Assembly: GCA_964447015.1 (NCBI GenBank)
Contig: CAYUQU010000003.1
Location: 48,922-112,921, forward strand
DNA length: 64,000 nt
Source: Wandonia sp964447015
GTDB lineage: Bacteria > Bacteroidota > Bacteroidia > Flavobacteriales_D > Crocinitomicaceae
Direction: 5' to 3'
The translations under genes were made by a program, and so were the position numbers. The first letter of the stretch is position 1. Every line of letters starts with the position of its first letter. Below the pieces are notes generated by a model that saw only the letters and a list, made by a program, of their open reading frames with translations, was not told the DNA's origin and made no database searches. Shown in pieces: positions 1 to 8,683 of the stretch.

Positions 1-2016
1 AATGGTTGCCATTGCTACTGTTTCTCCAGTTTCGTCGTAGACATCCACCAAGAATTTTACGATACCTTTAGCAATGTCATCTTCCGAGCGTTTTTCTTGA
101 TCTACTTTTTCTTTTACGGTAAAACGCACACCGATTGTCGCTCCTGGATAAACAGGTTTAGTGAAACGTGCTTCATCAATTCCATAGTTCAATAAAACAG
201 GACCTTTTTTCGGATCGACAAATAAACCAGCTGCTTTAGAGAGAATGAAATAACCGTGAGCTACACGACCTTCGAAAATGGTTCCTTCCAATGAAGTAGC
301 ATCCATGTGCGCGTAGAAATTATCGCCACTCACATTAGCAAAATTTACAATGTCGGCATCTGTAACTGTGTGTTTGTGTGTGAATACCGTTTCACCAATT
401 ACCAATTCTTCAAAATGTTTTCTGAACACATGTGGATTAGCCTCTGGTTGTACTGCACCCACTTGGAATTGCTCCGTAATTGCTGTAATCGTTGTAGGAT
501 GTCCTTGAATGGCTGTGCGTTGAAGGTAATGTAAAACGCCTCGTTTTCCACCCATTTCTTCTCCACCACCAGCACGTCCTGGCCCTCCGTGTGTAAGCAT
601 AGGCATAGGCGAACCGTGACCTGTACTTTCTTTCGCACACGATTCATTCAATACTAAAATACGTCCGTGCATCGAAGCTGCGCCTACTACGTAATCTCTA
701 GCAATGTTATTATCTGCTGTAATTATAGAAGAAACAAGAGAACCTTTACCCAATTTGGTAATTTCGATTGCTTCGTCTAAATTTTTATACGGTAAAATAG
801 TTGAAACTGGACCGAAAGCTTCAATATTGTGCACATCTGTTTTGTTAAATGGGTCGTCGTTTACAAACAGAATAGGACTGAAAAAAGCACCTGTATTTTT
901 ATTTGCCCCCACTACTTCAAAATTATCCAAATCTCCAAAAACAATTTGCTGTGATTTTGCTAATTGTTCTACACTTTCACGCACACGTTGTACTTGAAGT
1001 TTGGTAGCCAAAGCTCCCATTCGTACACCTTCTACGGATGGATCCCCAATAGTAGTCGACGCCAAACGTTTTGAAACTGCTTGTTGCACTTCTTCAACCA
1101 AATTTTCAGGGACTACAATTCGACGTACTGCTGTACATTTTTGTCCCGCTTTCACGGTAATTTCTCGAGTTACTTCTTTAATGAAAATGTCAAATTCTGC
1201 TGTGCCAGGTGTCGCATCAGGGCCAAGAACACATGCATTTAATGAATCAGCCTCTAAGTTAAATGGGACAGATTCTTGAATAATGTGGGGCAAACCTTTT
1301 AGAATTTTCCCTGTGTGTGCAGAACCTGTAAAAGTGACTACATCACTTGATGTCACATGGTCAATTACACCACGTCCAAGTCCTGTGATTAATTGAAGCG
1401 AACCTTCGGGTAGAATTTTTGAATCGATGATATCGCGTACCATTACTTCCGTAAGGTATCCTGTATATTCTGAAGGTTTAACTACAGCAGGAACACCCGC
1501 CATTAAATTCACCGCAATTTTTTCTAACATTCCCCAAATCGGGAAGTTGAACGCATTAATATGCACTGCCACACCTTCCTTTGGTACCATAATATGATGT
1601 CCGATAAACGTTCCACCTTTAGAAAGCGGAGCAGCTGTACCATCTACATAATAAGGTAAATCAGGAAATTGACGACGCAATGATGCATTGGCAAACAAGT
1701 TTCCTATTCCACCTTCGATATCAATCCAAGAATCTACTTTTGTTGCACCCGTCCAAGCACTTACTTCGTAGTATTTATTTTTACGCTCCATGAGAAACAA
1801 TGCAAGCGCTTTTAGCATCCGCCCTCTTTCTTGAAAGGTCATTTTGCGCAGCACTTTACCACCAACAGTTCGACCGTAGTTTAGGATGCTTTCGTAATCC
1901 AGTCCTGCACTAGATGCCTCACCAATTTTTGCTCCTGTAATCGCATTAAATAATTCTAATTCCGTTCCGTCTCCGTCCATCCATTTACCCTGAACGTAGT
2001 TCTGATATCGTTGCAT
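1..2016 (-). CDS. paaZ: PaaZ bifunctional aldehyde dehydrogenase / enoyl-CoA hydratase (C-terminus cut off by window edge)
   Basis: The reading frame is open from the ATG at 2016 to the left edge, giving 672 codons; family members are about 680-690 residues, so only a short tail is missing. The N-terminal two thirds is an aldehyde dehydrogenase: the active-site Cys lies in KAGQKCTAVRR and the general-base Glu in NLEADSLNAC. The last ~140 residues form a MaoC-type hotdog hydratase with the Asp/His pair in SGDNFYAHMD. Family knowledge: PaaZ opens the oxepin-CoA ring and oxidises the resulting semialdehyde in the aerobic phenylacetyl-CoA pathway, in the cytoplasm. Fused ALDH-MaoC proteins are essentially always PaaZ. 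No other paa gene is visible here; partners may lie to the left. Confidence 0.93.
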   Translation of the reverse strand, partial: MQRYQNYVQGKWMDGDGTELELFNAITGAKIGEASSAGLDYESILNYGRTVGGKVLRKMTFQERGRMLKALALFLMERKNKYYEVSAWTGATKVDSWIDIEGGIGNLFANASLRRQFPDLPYYVDGTAAPLSKGGTFIGHHIMVPKEGVAVHINAFNFPIWGMLEKIAVNLMAGVPAVVKPSEYTGYLTEVMVRDIIDSKILPEGSLQLITGLGRGVIDHVTSSDVVTFTGSAHTGKILKGLPHIIQESVPFNLEADSLNACVLGPDATPGTAEFDIFIKEVTREITVKAGQKCTAVRRIVVPENLVEEVQQAVSKRLASTTIGDPSVEGVRMGALATKLQVQRVRESVEQLAKSQQIVFGDLDNFEVVGANKNTGAFFSPILFVNDDPFNKTDVHNIEAFGPVSTILPYKNLDEAIEITKLGKGSLVSSIITADNNIARDYVVGAASMHGRILVLNESCAKESTGHGSPMPMLTHGGPGRAGGGEEMGGKRGVLHYLQRTAIQGHPTTITAITEQFQVGAVQPEANPHVFRKHFEELVIGETVFTHKHTVTDADIVNFANVSGDNFYAHMDATSLEGTIFEGRVAHGYFILSKAAGLFVDPKKGPVLLNYGIDEARFTKPVYPGATIGVRFTVKEKVDQEKRSEDDIAKGIVKFLVDVYDETGETVAMATI

Positions 2017-2212
2017 ATTACTTTATTTACTATAATAGAGCCCTAAATTACCTAAAATAATTAATCCAGAATATATTTGGCTATGTTTACTGAGTTTGAT
2101 TTTATATTTTCGGAAAATTAAATTTGTTGTTATGCTAAATAGGTCATTTGTCGTATTGTGTGACTATACAGATCGACATAAATTTGTCATCAGTAACAAT
2201 AAATTAAAAATA

Positions 2213-2977
2213 ATGAAAAAATCAATTTACACCTTTAAGCTAATTGGGTTGAGTTTTATGGCTATATTAATCACTTCGCTTTCTTCTTGTAATAAAGAGG
2301 ATGTGTTGCCTGATGAAATTGTTCCAGAAGAGGAAACAAATGATCCAACACCACCACCTTTTCCTGAATTAATAGGATCTGATGGAACATTGGTCGCTAT
2401 TAAAAGCCAATCAACACAAACTACACCTATTGGACCGATGACGGTAACAGTTGGTTTGGGGGTTGCTGTTTTTTATGAAACAGGAAACATGGAATCTTTT
2501 CTAGATGCAGGAACAGTTAACCTAAACAGCTTGGGATGTACAAAACAAGACAATAATACTTATGTGTTCCAACCAAGTGCACAAAGTCCTACTGGAATTG
2601 ATTTTGGAAGTGGTGTATCATGGAGTGTTTCAGGATCAGCAAATGTAGGTGCGTTTAGTTATGACCCAACAATATCTTTTCCTACAGTTAATGCAGTATC
2701 AAGTGGAGACGTTGTAAATAAAGCAAATGGATATACACTTACTACTCCGTCTCTTACTGGTGCAGATTCAGTAATTTTCCAAATCGGGGATGTGCTTAAA
2801 ACTTTACCTGGAAATTCAACTTCATGTAATTTTTCGGCAGCAGATTTATCTGGTTTAGCTACTGGAACAAGTATAGTGCAAATTGCAGCATATAAAATGG
2901 AAAATCAGACGATTACGTCTAAGAATTATTATTTCATAAATGAGACTGTTGTCACTAAGACTGTAACTATTGAATAA
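2213..2977 (+). CDS. Putative lipoprotein, function unknown
   Basis: A 254-residue protein read from the ATG at 2213. The frame is open further upstream (to 2096), but only the internal start gives a proper lipoprotein signal: MKK, a hydrophobic stretch, then SLSSC followed by Asn-Lys-Glu-Asp. A Pro/Glu-rich linker (about residues 30-55) follows, then a region rich in Thr, Ser, Gly and Val that looks like beta-sandwich sequence. I recognise no catalytic motif. It is probably exported and anchored to the outer membrane. The next lipoprotein starts 10 nt after its stop, so the two are probably co-transcribed. Confidence 0.7.
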   Translation: MKKSIYTFKLIGLSFMAILITSLSSCNKEDVLPDEIVPEEETNDPTPPPFPELIGSDGTLVAIKSQSTQTTPIGPMTVTVGLGVAVFYETGNMESFLDAGTVNLNSLGCTKQDNNTYVFQPSAQSPTGIDFGSGVSWSVSGSANVGAFSYDPTISFPTVNAVSSGDVVNKANGYTLTTPSLTGADSVIFQIGDVLKTLPGNSTSCNFSAADLSGLATGTSIVQIAAYKMENQTITSKNYYFINETVVTKTVTIE

Positions 2978-2987
2978 AATAAGAAGA

Positions 2988-3182
2988 ATGAAGAAGTTAA
3001 TAATTATTGCAGTTTCAGGAGTTTTTGCGTTAAGCATTTCTTCTTGCAAAAAATGTGGTGAATGTTCGGTTAAAGAGAATAATTATTACAACGGTGAATA
3101 CTGTAAAGGCAGCACTTTCGAAAATATCATCTACGAAGATGCAAAGGAAGAATGTGTAGCTTTAGGGGGAACATTTAAATAA
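2988..3182 (+). CDS. Small Cys-rich lipoprotein
   Basis: A 64-residue protein starting at the ATG at 2988 (an earlier in-frame codon at 2970 would overlap the preceding gene and spoil the signal peptide). It has a short hydrophobic signal and a lipobox-like SISSC, then four more Cys (in KKCGEC, YYNGEYCKG and KEECVALGG). The spacing suggests disulfides or metal binding outside the cytoplasm. It ends with a short alpha-helical motif also seen in other small Bacteroidetes lipoproteins, but I cannot name a family. Follows the 2213-2977 lipoprotein closely and is followed by a strong terminator. Confidence 0.65.
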   Translation: MKKLIIIAVSGVFALSISSCKKCGECSVKENNYYNGEYCKGSTFENIIYEDAKEECVALGGTFK

Positions 3183-3202
3183 GATCCTCTGAAAGAAAAA
3201 TT

Positions 3203-3230
3203 AACCGCCATAACAATGTGGCGGTTTTTT
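3203..3230 (+). terminator. Rho-independent terminator of the two-lipoprotein operon
   Basis: Perfect 8-bp stem AACCGCCA / TGGCGGTT with an 8-nt loop, followed by a T run, 20 nt after the stop at 3182. The stretch from 3231 to the metG start at 3409 holds no gene; a weak -7-like TACCTTTA sits at 3378-3385. Confidence 0.85.
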
Positions 3231-3408
3231 TATGCCTGAATATTTTAACTTGTATTAGTTCTTTCAATAACCCTCTTTCATTAAGTTATTTTCAATAATT
3301 CTTTTGATTGAAGGGTGAATTACCTTAAAATTGAAGTTGGATGCGAAAACACCCTTTTTCCCAATCAATTTTCTCCTTACCTTTAGCCCCACAAATTAGC
3401 GAAAAGAA

Positions 3409-5475
3409 ATGCAAAAATCCAGATATACTGTTACAGCAGCTTTGCCTTATGCAAACGGACCTCTTCATCTTGGACACGTGGCTGGGGTATACTTACCTGC
3501 GGATATTTTTGTGCGTTTTTTACGCATGAATGATGAAGATGTAGCTTTTATTTGTGGAAGCGATGAGCATGGAGCTGCAATTACTTTGCGCGCGAAGAAA
3601 GAAGGGATTACTCCACAAGAAATTGTAGACAAATACCATAATATCATCGGAAAAGCGTTCTGTGATTTCGAAATATCGATGGACATTTTTCACCGAACTT
3701 CGGCACCGATTCACTATGAAACAGCCCAAGAATTTTTCAAACAACTCAATAGTACAGGACAGTTTATAGAAGAAACTACCGAGCAGTATTATGATGAAGA
3801 ATTTAACCAATTTTTAGCAGACAGATATATTACGGGAACTTGTCCAAGTTGCAATAACGACGGCGCTTATGGAGACCAATGTGAGAAATGTGGATCAACT
3901 TTGAGTCCTACTGAATTGATAAATCCAAAGTCGTCATTGAGCGGGTCAACTCCTGTATTAAAGTCAACTTCACACTGGTTTCTTCCTATGGATAAGCACG
4001 AAGAGTGGCTTCGCCCATGGATTAAAGAGGGATTATTAGACGGAAAGACTCATCACGACCCTAAACAATGGCGTAATCAAGTGATTGGTCAATGCATGTC
4101 GTGGATAGATGGAGGGCTTAAACCCCGAGCTATGACGCGCGATTTGGATTGGGGGATTCCAGTTCCAGTTGAAGGGGCTGATGGAAAAGTACTTTATGTT
4201 TGGCTTGATGCACCGATTGGATATATTTCAGCAACAAAGCAGTGGGCCAAAGACAACGGTAAAAACTGGGAAGATTACTGGAAAAAAGAAGATACCAAAC
4301 TGGTTCACTTCATTGGGAAAGACAACATCGTGTTTCACGCCATCATCTTTCCTATTTTACTAAAAGCACACGGTGAATTTATTTTACCAGACAACGTGCC
4401 TGCATCTGAGTTTTTGAATTTGGAGGGAGATAAATTCTCAACTTCTCGAAATTGGGCAGTTTGGCTCCACGAGTTTCTTGAAGATCATCCTGAAAAGGTT
4501 GATGAATTGAAATATACTTTGACGGCAATCGCTCCTGAATCTAAAGACGCTGAATTTACTTGGAAAGAATTTCAGGCAAGAGTCAATAACGAGCTTGCTG
4601 ATATACTTGGAAATTTTGTCAATCGCGCGCTGGTATTGTCACACAAATATTACGAGGGGACTGTTCCAGAACAAGGAGAATTGACTGCGGAAGACAAACA
4701 ATTGATTGCAGAAGTACAGACTATTCCCACCAAAATATCACAATTGGTTTATCGCTATAAACTGCGTGAAGCTCAAAGTGAAGCGATGAATTTAGCGCGA
4801 ATAGCAAACAAATTTTTGGCGGATACAGAGCCTTGGAAATTAGTAAAAGAAGATCCAGAGCGTGTAAAGACTATAATGAATATTGCCCTGCAAATTACGG
4901 CGAACTTGACGATAGTATTGCAGCCATTTTTGCCAAAAACAGCGCGAACAATAGCTGCATTTTTGAATTTACCTGAATTGAAATGGGTTGACGCTGGGCG
5001 TATGGATTTACTTCTTGCGGGAAGCCCAATCGAAAAACCTGCTATTTTGTTCCAAAAAATTGATGATGATTTTGTTGAAGTGGAACTAAAGAAGCTGACC
5101 GCAAGTAAAGAAGAAAATACTCCTCCTATGGAAGTGACTGCACAAAAAGACGCAATAACGTTCGACGATTTTACCAAAATGGATATTCGCGTTGGTAAAA
5201 TTTTAGAAGCTGAGCGGGTTCCGAAAGCAGATAAGTTATTAAAGCTATTGGTTGACACAGGGATAGACAAACGAACTATCGTTTCAGGAATTGCGGAGCA
5301 TTATTCTCCAGAAGATATTATCGGAAAATCGGTGAGTGTTCTTTTGAATCTTGCACCACGCAAAATTCGTGGAGTTGAATCTCAAGGAATGATTCTGATG
5401 GCTGAAAATGATAAAGGTGAATTGGCTTTCGTTTCTCCTGAAAAAGAGATTAATGCAGGGGGAGAAATCAGATAA
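3409..5475 (+). CDS. metG: Methionyl-tRNA synthetase with C-terminal tRNA-binding domain
   Basis: 688 residues. Class I synthetase: HLGH signature at residues 20-23, a zinc knuckle with CxxC pairs at about 145/148 and 158/161, and a KMSKS-equivalent of the form KFSTS near residue 340, as is usual in MetRS. The anticodon-binding helical domain follows, and an EMAP/Trbp111-like tRNA-binding OB fold occupies about 575-688 (DIRVGKILEAERVPKADKL), the domain that makes bacterial MetRS a dimer. Charges tRNA-Met in the cytoplasm. Stands alone; the MerR gene starts 77 nt downstream. Confidence 0.97.
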   Translation: MQKSRYTVTAALPYANGPLHLGHVAGVYLPADIFVRFLRMNDEDVAFICGSDEHGAAITLRAKKEGITPQEIVDKYHNIIGKAFCDFEISMDIFHRTSAPIHYETAQEFFKQLNSTGQFIEETTEQYYDEEFNQFLADRYITGTCPSCNNDGAYGDQCEKCGSTLSPTELINPKSSLSGSTPVLKSTSHWFLPMDKHEEWLRPWIKEGLLDGKTHHDPKQWRNQVIGQCMSWIDGGLKPRAMTRDLDWGIPVPVEGADGKVLYVWLDAPIGYISATKQWAKDNGKNWEDYWKKEDTKLVHFIGKDNIVFHAIIFPILLKAHGEFILPDNVPASEFLNLEGDKFSTSRNWAVWLHEFLEDHPEKVDELKYTLTAIAPESKDAEFTWKEFQARVNNELADILGNFVNRALVLSHKYYEGTVPEQGELTAEDKQLIAEVQTIPTKISQLVYRYKLREAQSEAMNLARIANKFLADTEPWKLVKEDPERVKTIMNIALQITANLTIVLQPFLPKTARTIAAFLNLPELKWVDAGRMDLLLAGSPIEKPAILFQKIDDDFVEVELKKLTASKEENTPPMEVTAQKDAITFDDFTKMDIRVGKILEAERVPKADKLLKLLVDTGIDKRTIVSGIAEHYSPEDIIGKSVSVLLNLAPRKIRGVESQGMILMAENDKGELAFVSPEKEINAGGEIR

Positions 5476-5478
5476 TTA

Positions 5479-5492
5479 ATTAGTTAACTAAT
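5479..5492. promoter_or_regulatory. 14-bp perfect palindrome upstream of the CarH-like gene
   Basis: ATTAGTTAACTAAT reads the same on both strands. It lies 60 bp before the ATG at 5553 and just upstream of a -7-like TACCTTTA at 5504-5511. It may be an operator for the MerR-type regulator itself or a chance AT-rich palindrome; it lacks the GC stem and T tract expected of a metG terminator. Confidence 0.35.
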
Positions 5493-5552
5493 AGCTAAAG
5501 CTTTACCTTTAGAAAAAGTTAAACTTATTTTGAAGTAGGTTGTTTTTAGTGT

Positions 5553-6422
5553 ATGGCAGAGTATAAGATAAAAGATCTTGAGAATTTAACAGGAATCAAA
5601 GCGCACACAATTCGAATGTGGGAAAAGCGCTATGGCTTATTAAATCCTTGTCGTACTGAAACAAATTTCAGAACATATTCTGATGAAGACCTTCAATCCA
5701 TTTTGCTAGTATCTGTTCTTAATAACAACGGGATCAAAATTTCGCACATCGCAGACATGACGGTTGATGAACGAGCAAAGAAGATTAAAAAATATCAGAG
5801 CACTTCAATTGAAAGTAATGCAATTGAACAATTTATATTGGCATTATTACGCTTAGATGAACAACTTTTTTGCGATACATTTGATGAACTAATCGACAAG
5901 CAAGGCCTTGAGATTACTTTTTCTGAACATGTTGTCCCTTTTTTGGATAGAATAGGGGTAATGTGGCTTGTCGGAACCATCAATCCGGCTCAAGAACATT
6001 TTATTTCTCACTTGATTAGACAAAAAATTATTACTGCAATTGATAAGCTAGAAGCCAAATCAGGTGATGACATCAAAAAAGCAGTACTTTATTTACCCGA
6101 GCACGAATGGCACGAGTTAGGATTGTTGTTCTATCATTATGTGTTGAAGAAAATGGGTTGGAAGATTTATTATTTGGGACAATCAGTGCCTCTTGATGCG
6201 CTAAAACAAATCATTGAACAAGTAAACCCCAATTTAGTAGTGTCTTCTTGGATTGTAAGTGTTGATGACAATTTGTTTAGAGCTCATTTTTCTGAGTTGA
6301 GATCCTTTTATAAAAAAACGCTAGTAATAGGGGGGTATCAAATGATGAACAAAAAAAGTACTGATTTTGAAGTGATTCACCAACCAAAAGACTTATACAA
6401 TGCTGTCAATAAAGTAAAATAG
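5553..6422 (+). CDS. CarH/LitR-like MerR-family regulator with cobalamin-binding domain
   Basis: 289 residues. Residues 1-70 are a MerR winged helix (YKIKDLENLTGIKAHTIRMW, then EKRYGLL). Residues ~90-165 are the helical cap with the W-x9-EH motif (W138, E148, H149). Residues ~175-289 are a B12-binding Rossmann domain with ExHxxG (E185, H187, G190), in which His187 would be the lower axial cobalt ligand. Family knowledge: CarH and LitR bind adenosylcobalamin in the dark as repressor tetramers and release DNA on illumination, inducing carotenoid genes. The next three genes downstream are an ECF sigma factor, crtI and crtB, which fits that role. Odd point: the residue after the Trp is Leu139, where Thermus CarH has the His that caps cobalt after photolysis. 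Confidence 0.9.
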   Translation: MAEYKIKDLENLTGIKAHTIRMWEKRYGLLNPCRTETNFRTYSDEDLQSILLVSVLNNNGIKISHIADMTVDERAKKIKKYQSTSIESNAIEQFILALLRLDEQLFCDTFDELIDKQGLEITFSEHVVPFLDRIGVMWLVGTINPAQEHFISHLIRQKIITAIDKLEAKSGDDIKKAVLYLPEHEWHELGLLFYHYVLKKMGWKIYYLGQSVPLDALKQIIEQVNPNLVVSSWIVSVDDNLFRAHFSELRSFYKKTLVIGGYQMMNKKSTDFEVIHQPKDLYNAVNKVK

Positions 6423-6505
6423 TACTTTTTTTAAGGCTTTTTCTTTTCCTCTCAATTCCACTCGCATACCTCAAAACGGTAATTTTGTTGTACCTAAATC
6501 TTTTT

Positions 6506-6535
6506 TGTTTAATATTTATTAAAAATAATTAAACA
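6506..6535. promoter_or_regulatory. Inverted repeat in the carH-sigma intergenic region, candidate operator
   Basis: TGTTTAAT (6506-6513) and its exact complement ATTAAACA (6528-6535) are separated by 14 nt. The same half sites recur as TGTTTAAT at 6627-6634 and ATTAAACA at 6683-6690, and TTGTT-G-AACAA lies at 6647-6657. The 279-bp gap 6423-6701 contains no gene. A MerR-family dimer site is a natural reading, but this is inference in very AT-rich DNA. Confidence 0.4.
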
Positions 6536-6613
6536 GTATAAATGTTTGTAATACAGTATTATACACTCTATTTTGTCCATGTTGGCAAATGATGTAGGTA
6601 AAATATGGGGGCA

Positions 6614-6621
6614 TAAATTTG
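6614..6621 (+). promoter_or_regulatory. Candidate -7 box for sigma-crtI-crtB transcription
   Basis: TAAATTTG matches the Bacteroidetes housekeeping -7 consensus TAnnTTTG. No TTG lies at the expected 17-23 bp upstream (nearest at 6582-6584, 29 bp away). Predicted leader about 75 nt. An ECF-type autoregulated promoter elsewhere in the gap is equally possible. Confidence 0.35.
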
Positions 6622-6701
6622 CATATTGTTTAATAAAACATCAAATTTGTTGAACAAAACTAATTTGTAATGTGAGTTTTTAATTAAACAATACAATAAT
6701 T

Positions 6702-7208
6702 ATGTCAACATTAGAGTTTTATGATGCGTTAACAAGTCTAGAGAGTTACCTCAAATCATTTGCGATGAGCTACACTCGAAATGAAGAAGACGCCAAAGAT
6801 TTAACGCAGGAGACTATGTTAAAAGCAATCACATACAGGGATTATTACACACCTCAAACCAACTTTAAAGCATGGGTTTTCACGATAATGCGAAACATCT
6901 TCATTAATCAATATAGAAGAAAAACAAAATCAAACACTATCTTTGATCATTCTAAGGATATGTTTTTGTTAACCAATGCTCCTGGCAAGTCGAATATGCC
7001 TGAGAATTACATGGATGGTTTGGAATTGGAAAAGCAAATACATAAATTAGATGCGGATTATTTAGTGCCTTTTCAGATGCATTTTCAGGGGTTTAAATAC
7101 AAGGAGATTGCGGATAAACTAGATATTCCGATTGGAACAGTAAAAAGTCGTATTTTTTTAGCGCGAAAGAAACTCATGGAGTTGCTTCCGGGTTATGGTG
7201 AGAAATAA
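6702..7208 (+). CDS. ECF-type RNA polymerase sigma factor of the carotenoid cassette
   Basis: 168 residues. Sigma region 2 at about 15-80 (RNEEDAKDLTQETMLKA, FKAWVFTIMRNIF) and region 4 helix-turn-helix at about 110-165 (FKYKEIADKLDIPIGTVKSR). No anti-sigma gene adjoins it; instead it sits between a CarH-like regulator and crtI, whose start is only 2 nt beyond its stop. This recalls light-induced circuits in which a B12 repressor controls an ECF sigma gene that then drives carotenoid synthesis (LitR/LitS, CarH/CarQ). By inference, its level is set by the upstream MerR protein and it transcribes its own operon or other light-response genes. The substitute for anti-sigma control may be this transcriptional gate. 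Confidence 0.92.
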   Translation: MSTLEFYDALTSLESYLKSFAMSYTRNEEDAKDLTQETMLKAITYRDYYTPQTNFKAWVFTIMRNIFINQYRRKTKSNTIFDHSKDMFLLTNAPGKSNMPENYMDGLELEKQIHKLDADYLVPFQMHFQGFKYKEIADKLDIPIGTVKSRIFLARKKLMELLPGYGEK

Positions 7209-7210
7209 GA

Positions 7211-8677
7211 ATGAGTAAAATAATTGTCATAGGTTCAGGTGTGTCAGGGTTGACTTCTGCAGCTTTTTTAGCAAAGCAAGGTCATGACGTTACTGTACTT
7301 GAAAAGAACAAACTTGTGGGTGGTCGCGCTAGGCAGTACACTCACGAAGGCTTTGTTTTTGACATGGGTCCAAGCTGGTATTGGATGCCTGAAGTATTTG
7401 AAAATTTCTACAAAAAATTCGGATATACGACATCTGACTTTTACGAGTTGAAGCGTATTGACCCTTCTTATCGTGTGTTCTGGAAAGATGACGAGCAGAC
7501 TGATGTCCCTGCAAATTATGATGAGCTTTTAGCACTTTTCGAATCAATTGAAAAAGGTAGCGCAGAGAAATTGGACAAATTTCTAAAAGAAGCACAGTAT
7601 AAATACGAAGTTGGAATGAATGATTTGGTTTTTAAGCCAGGTGTTTCGTTAACTGAATTTATTGACAGACGTGTGATTGGAGGGATGTTTAAATTGCAAT
7701 TGTTCTCTTCTTTTGAAAAACATATTCGCAAACATTTCACTCACCCAAAATTATTATCGCTACTCGAATTTCCAATTCTATTTCTCGGTGCTACTGCAAA
7801 AGAAACACCAGCGCTTTATTCACTAATGAATTATGCAGACCTGAAGTTGGGGACTTGGTATCCAATGGGCGGAATGTATAAAATGGTTGAAGCATTTGAA
7901 AAAATTGCAACTGATCAAGGAGTCAAAATTCTTTTAGATCACGAAGTAATAGGATTTGAATATTCAGGCAAGAACGTGTCGAAGGTAAAAACGGTAAATG
8001 GTGATTTTGATGCGGATATTGTCGTGTCCTCAGCTGATTATGCACACACAGATGACTTACTGAACGGACATGCGAATTACGATAGAAAGTATTGGAACAC
8101 CCGAACAATGGCGCCAAGTTCACTCTTGTTTTATTTAGGGGTAGACAAGAAAATTGATGGACTTCATCACCATAATTTATTTTTTGACGAAGATTTTTCA
8201 GTTCATTCGCACGAAATATATACAGAGCCAAAATGGCCAAGCAAGCCTTTGTTCTATGCTTGCTGTCCCTCAAAAACAGATTCGACAGTAGCTCCTGAAG
8301 GAAAAGAAAACTTGTTTATTTTAATTCCAGTTGCGCCTGATTTGAAAGATGACGTACATTTGCACGAAAAATATTTCGACATGGTGATGGACAAACTCGA
8401 AGCGCGAACGGGAACATCAATTCGCGATTCTATTGTCTATAAAAGAAGTTATTCGTTGGACGACTTTAAAAAAGATTACCATGCATTTAAAGGTAATGCA
8501 TACGGACTGGCAAATACGTTGAGACAAACAGCAATATTGAAACCAAAACTTAAACATAAAAAACTATCTAATTTCTATTATACAGGACAACTTACTACTC
8601 CTGGACCAGGATTACCTCCAGCTATAATTTCTGGCGAAGTAGTTGCGGGTCAAATAGAAATGAACCTGAAACACTAG
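7211..8677 (+). CDS. crtI: Phytoene desaturase (CrtI family)
   Basis: 488 residues. N-terminal FAD-binding GSGVSG at 8-13 followed by VTVLEKN and the GGRARQ motif. The C-terminal CrtI signature YYTGQLTTPGPGLPPAIISG lies near residue 455. The length is typical of bacterial CrtI. It desaturates phytoene towards lycopene at the membrane using FAD. It could be a close relative with other end product (CrtN or CrtD), but pairing with crtB 6 nt downstream makes phytoene the likely substrate. Same operon as the ECF sigma gene. Confidence 0.93.
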   Translation: MSKIIVIGSGVSGLTSAAFLAKQGHDVTVLEKNKLVGGRARQYTHEGFVFDMGPSWYWMPEVFENFYKKFGYTTSDFYELKRIDPSYRVFWKDDEQTDVPANYDELLALFESIEKGSAEKLDKFLKEAQYKYEVGMNDLVFKPGVSLTEFIDRRVIGGMFKLQLFSSFEKHIRKHFTHPKLLSLLEFPILFLGATAKETPALYSLMNYADLKLGTWYPMGGMYKMVEAFEKIATDQGVKILLDHEVIGFEYSGKNVSKVKTVNGDFDADIVVSSADYAHTDDLLNGHANYDRKYWNTRTMAPSSLLFYLGVDKKIDGLHHHNLFFDEDFSVHSHEIYTEPKWPSKPLFYACCPSKTDSTVAPEGKENLFILIPVAPDLKDDVHLHEKYFDMVMDKLEARTGTSIRDSIVYKRSYSLDDFKKDYHAFKGNAYGLANTLRQTAILKPKLKHKKLSNFYYTGQLTTPGPGLPPAIISGEVVAGQIEMNLKH

Positions 8678-8683
8678 TACGCG

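Noticed and set aside
704..1279. Two plus-strand open frames of 97 and 92 codons
   Set aside because: Antisense shadows of paaZ, whose catalytic motifs lie on the minus strand through the same bases.
2096..2212. Upstream extension of the first lipoprotein
   Set aside because: It would bury the lipoprotein signal peptide inside the protein; the ATG at 2213 gives a normal signal.
4773..5270. 165-codon open frame on the minus strand inside metG
   Set aside because: Shadow of the metG coding frame; low-complexity Ser/Lys/Phe composition and no start context or homology.
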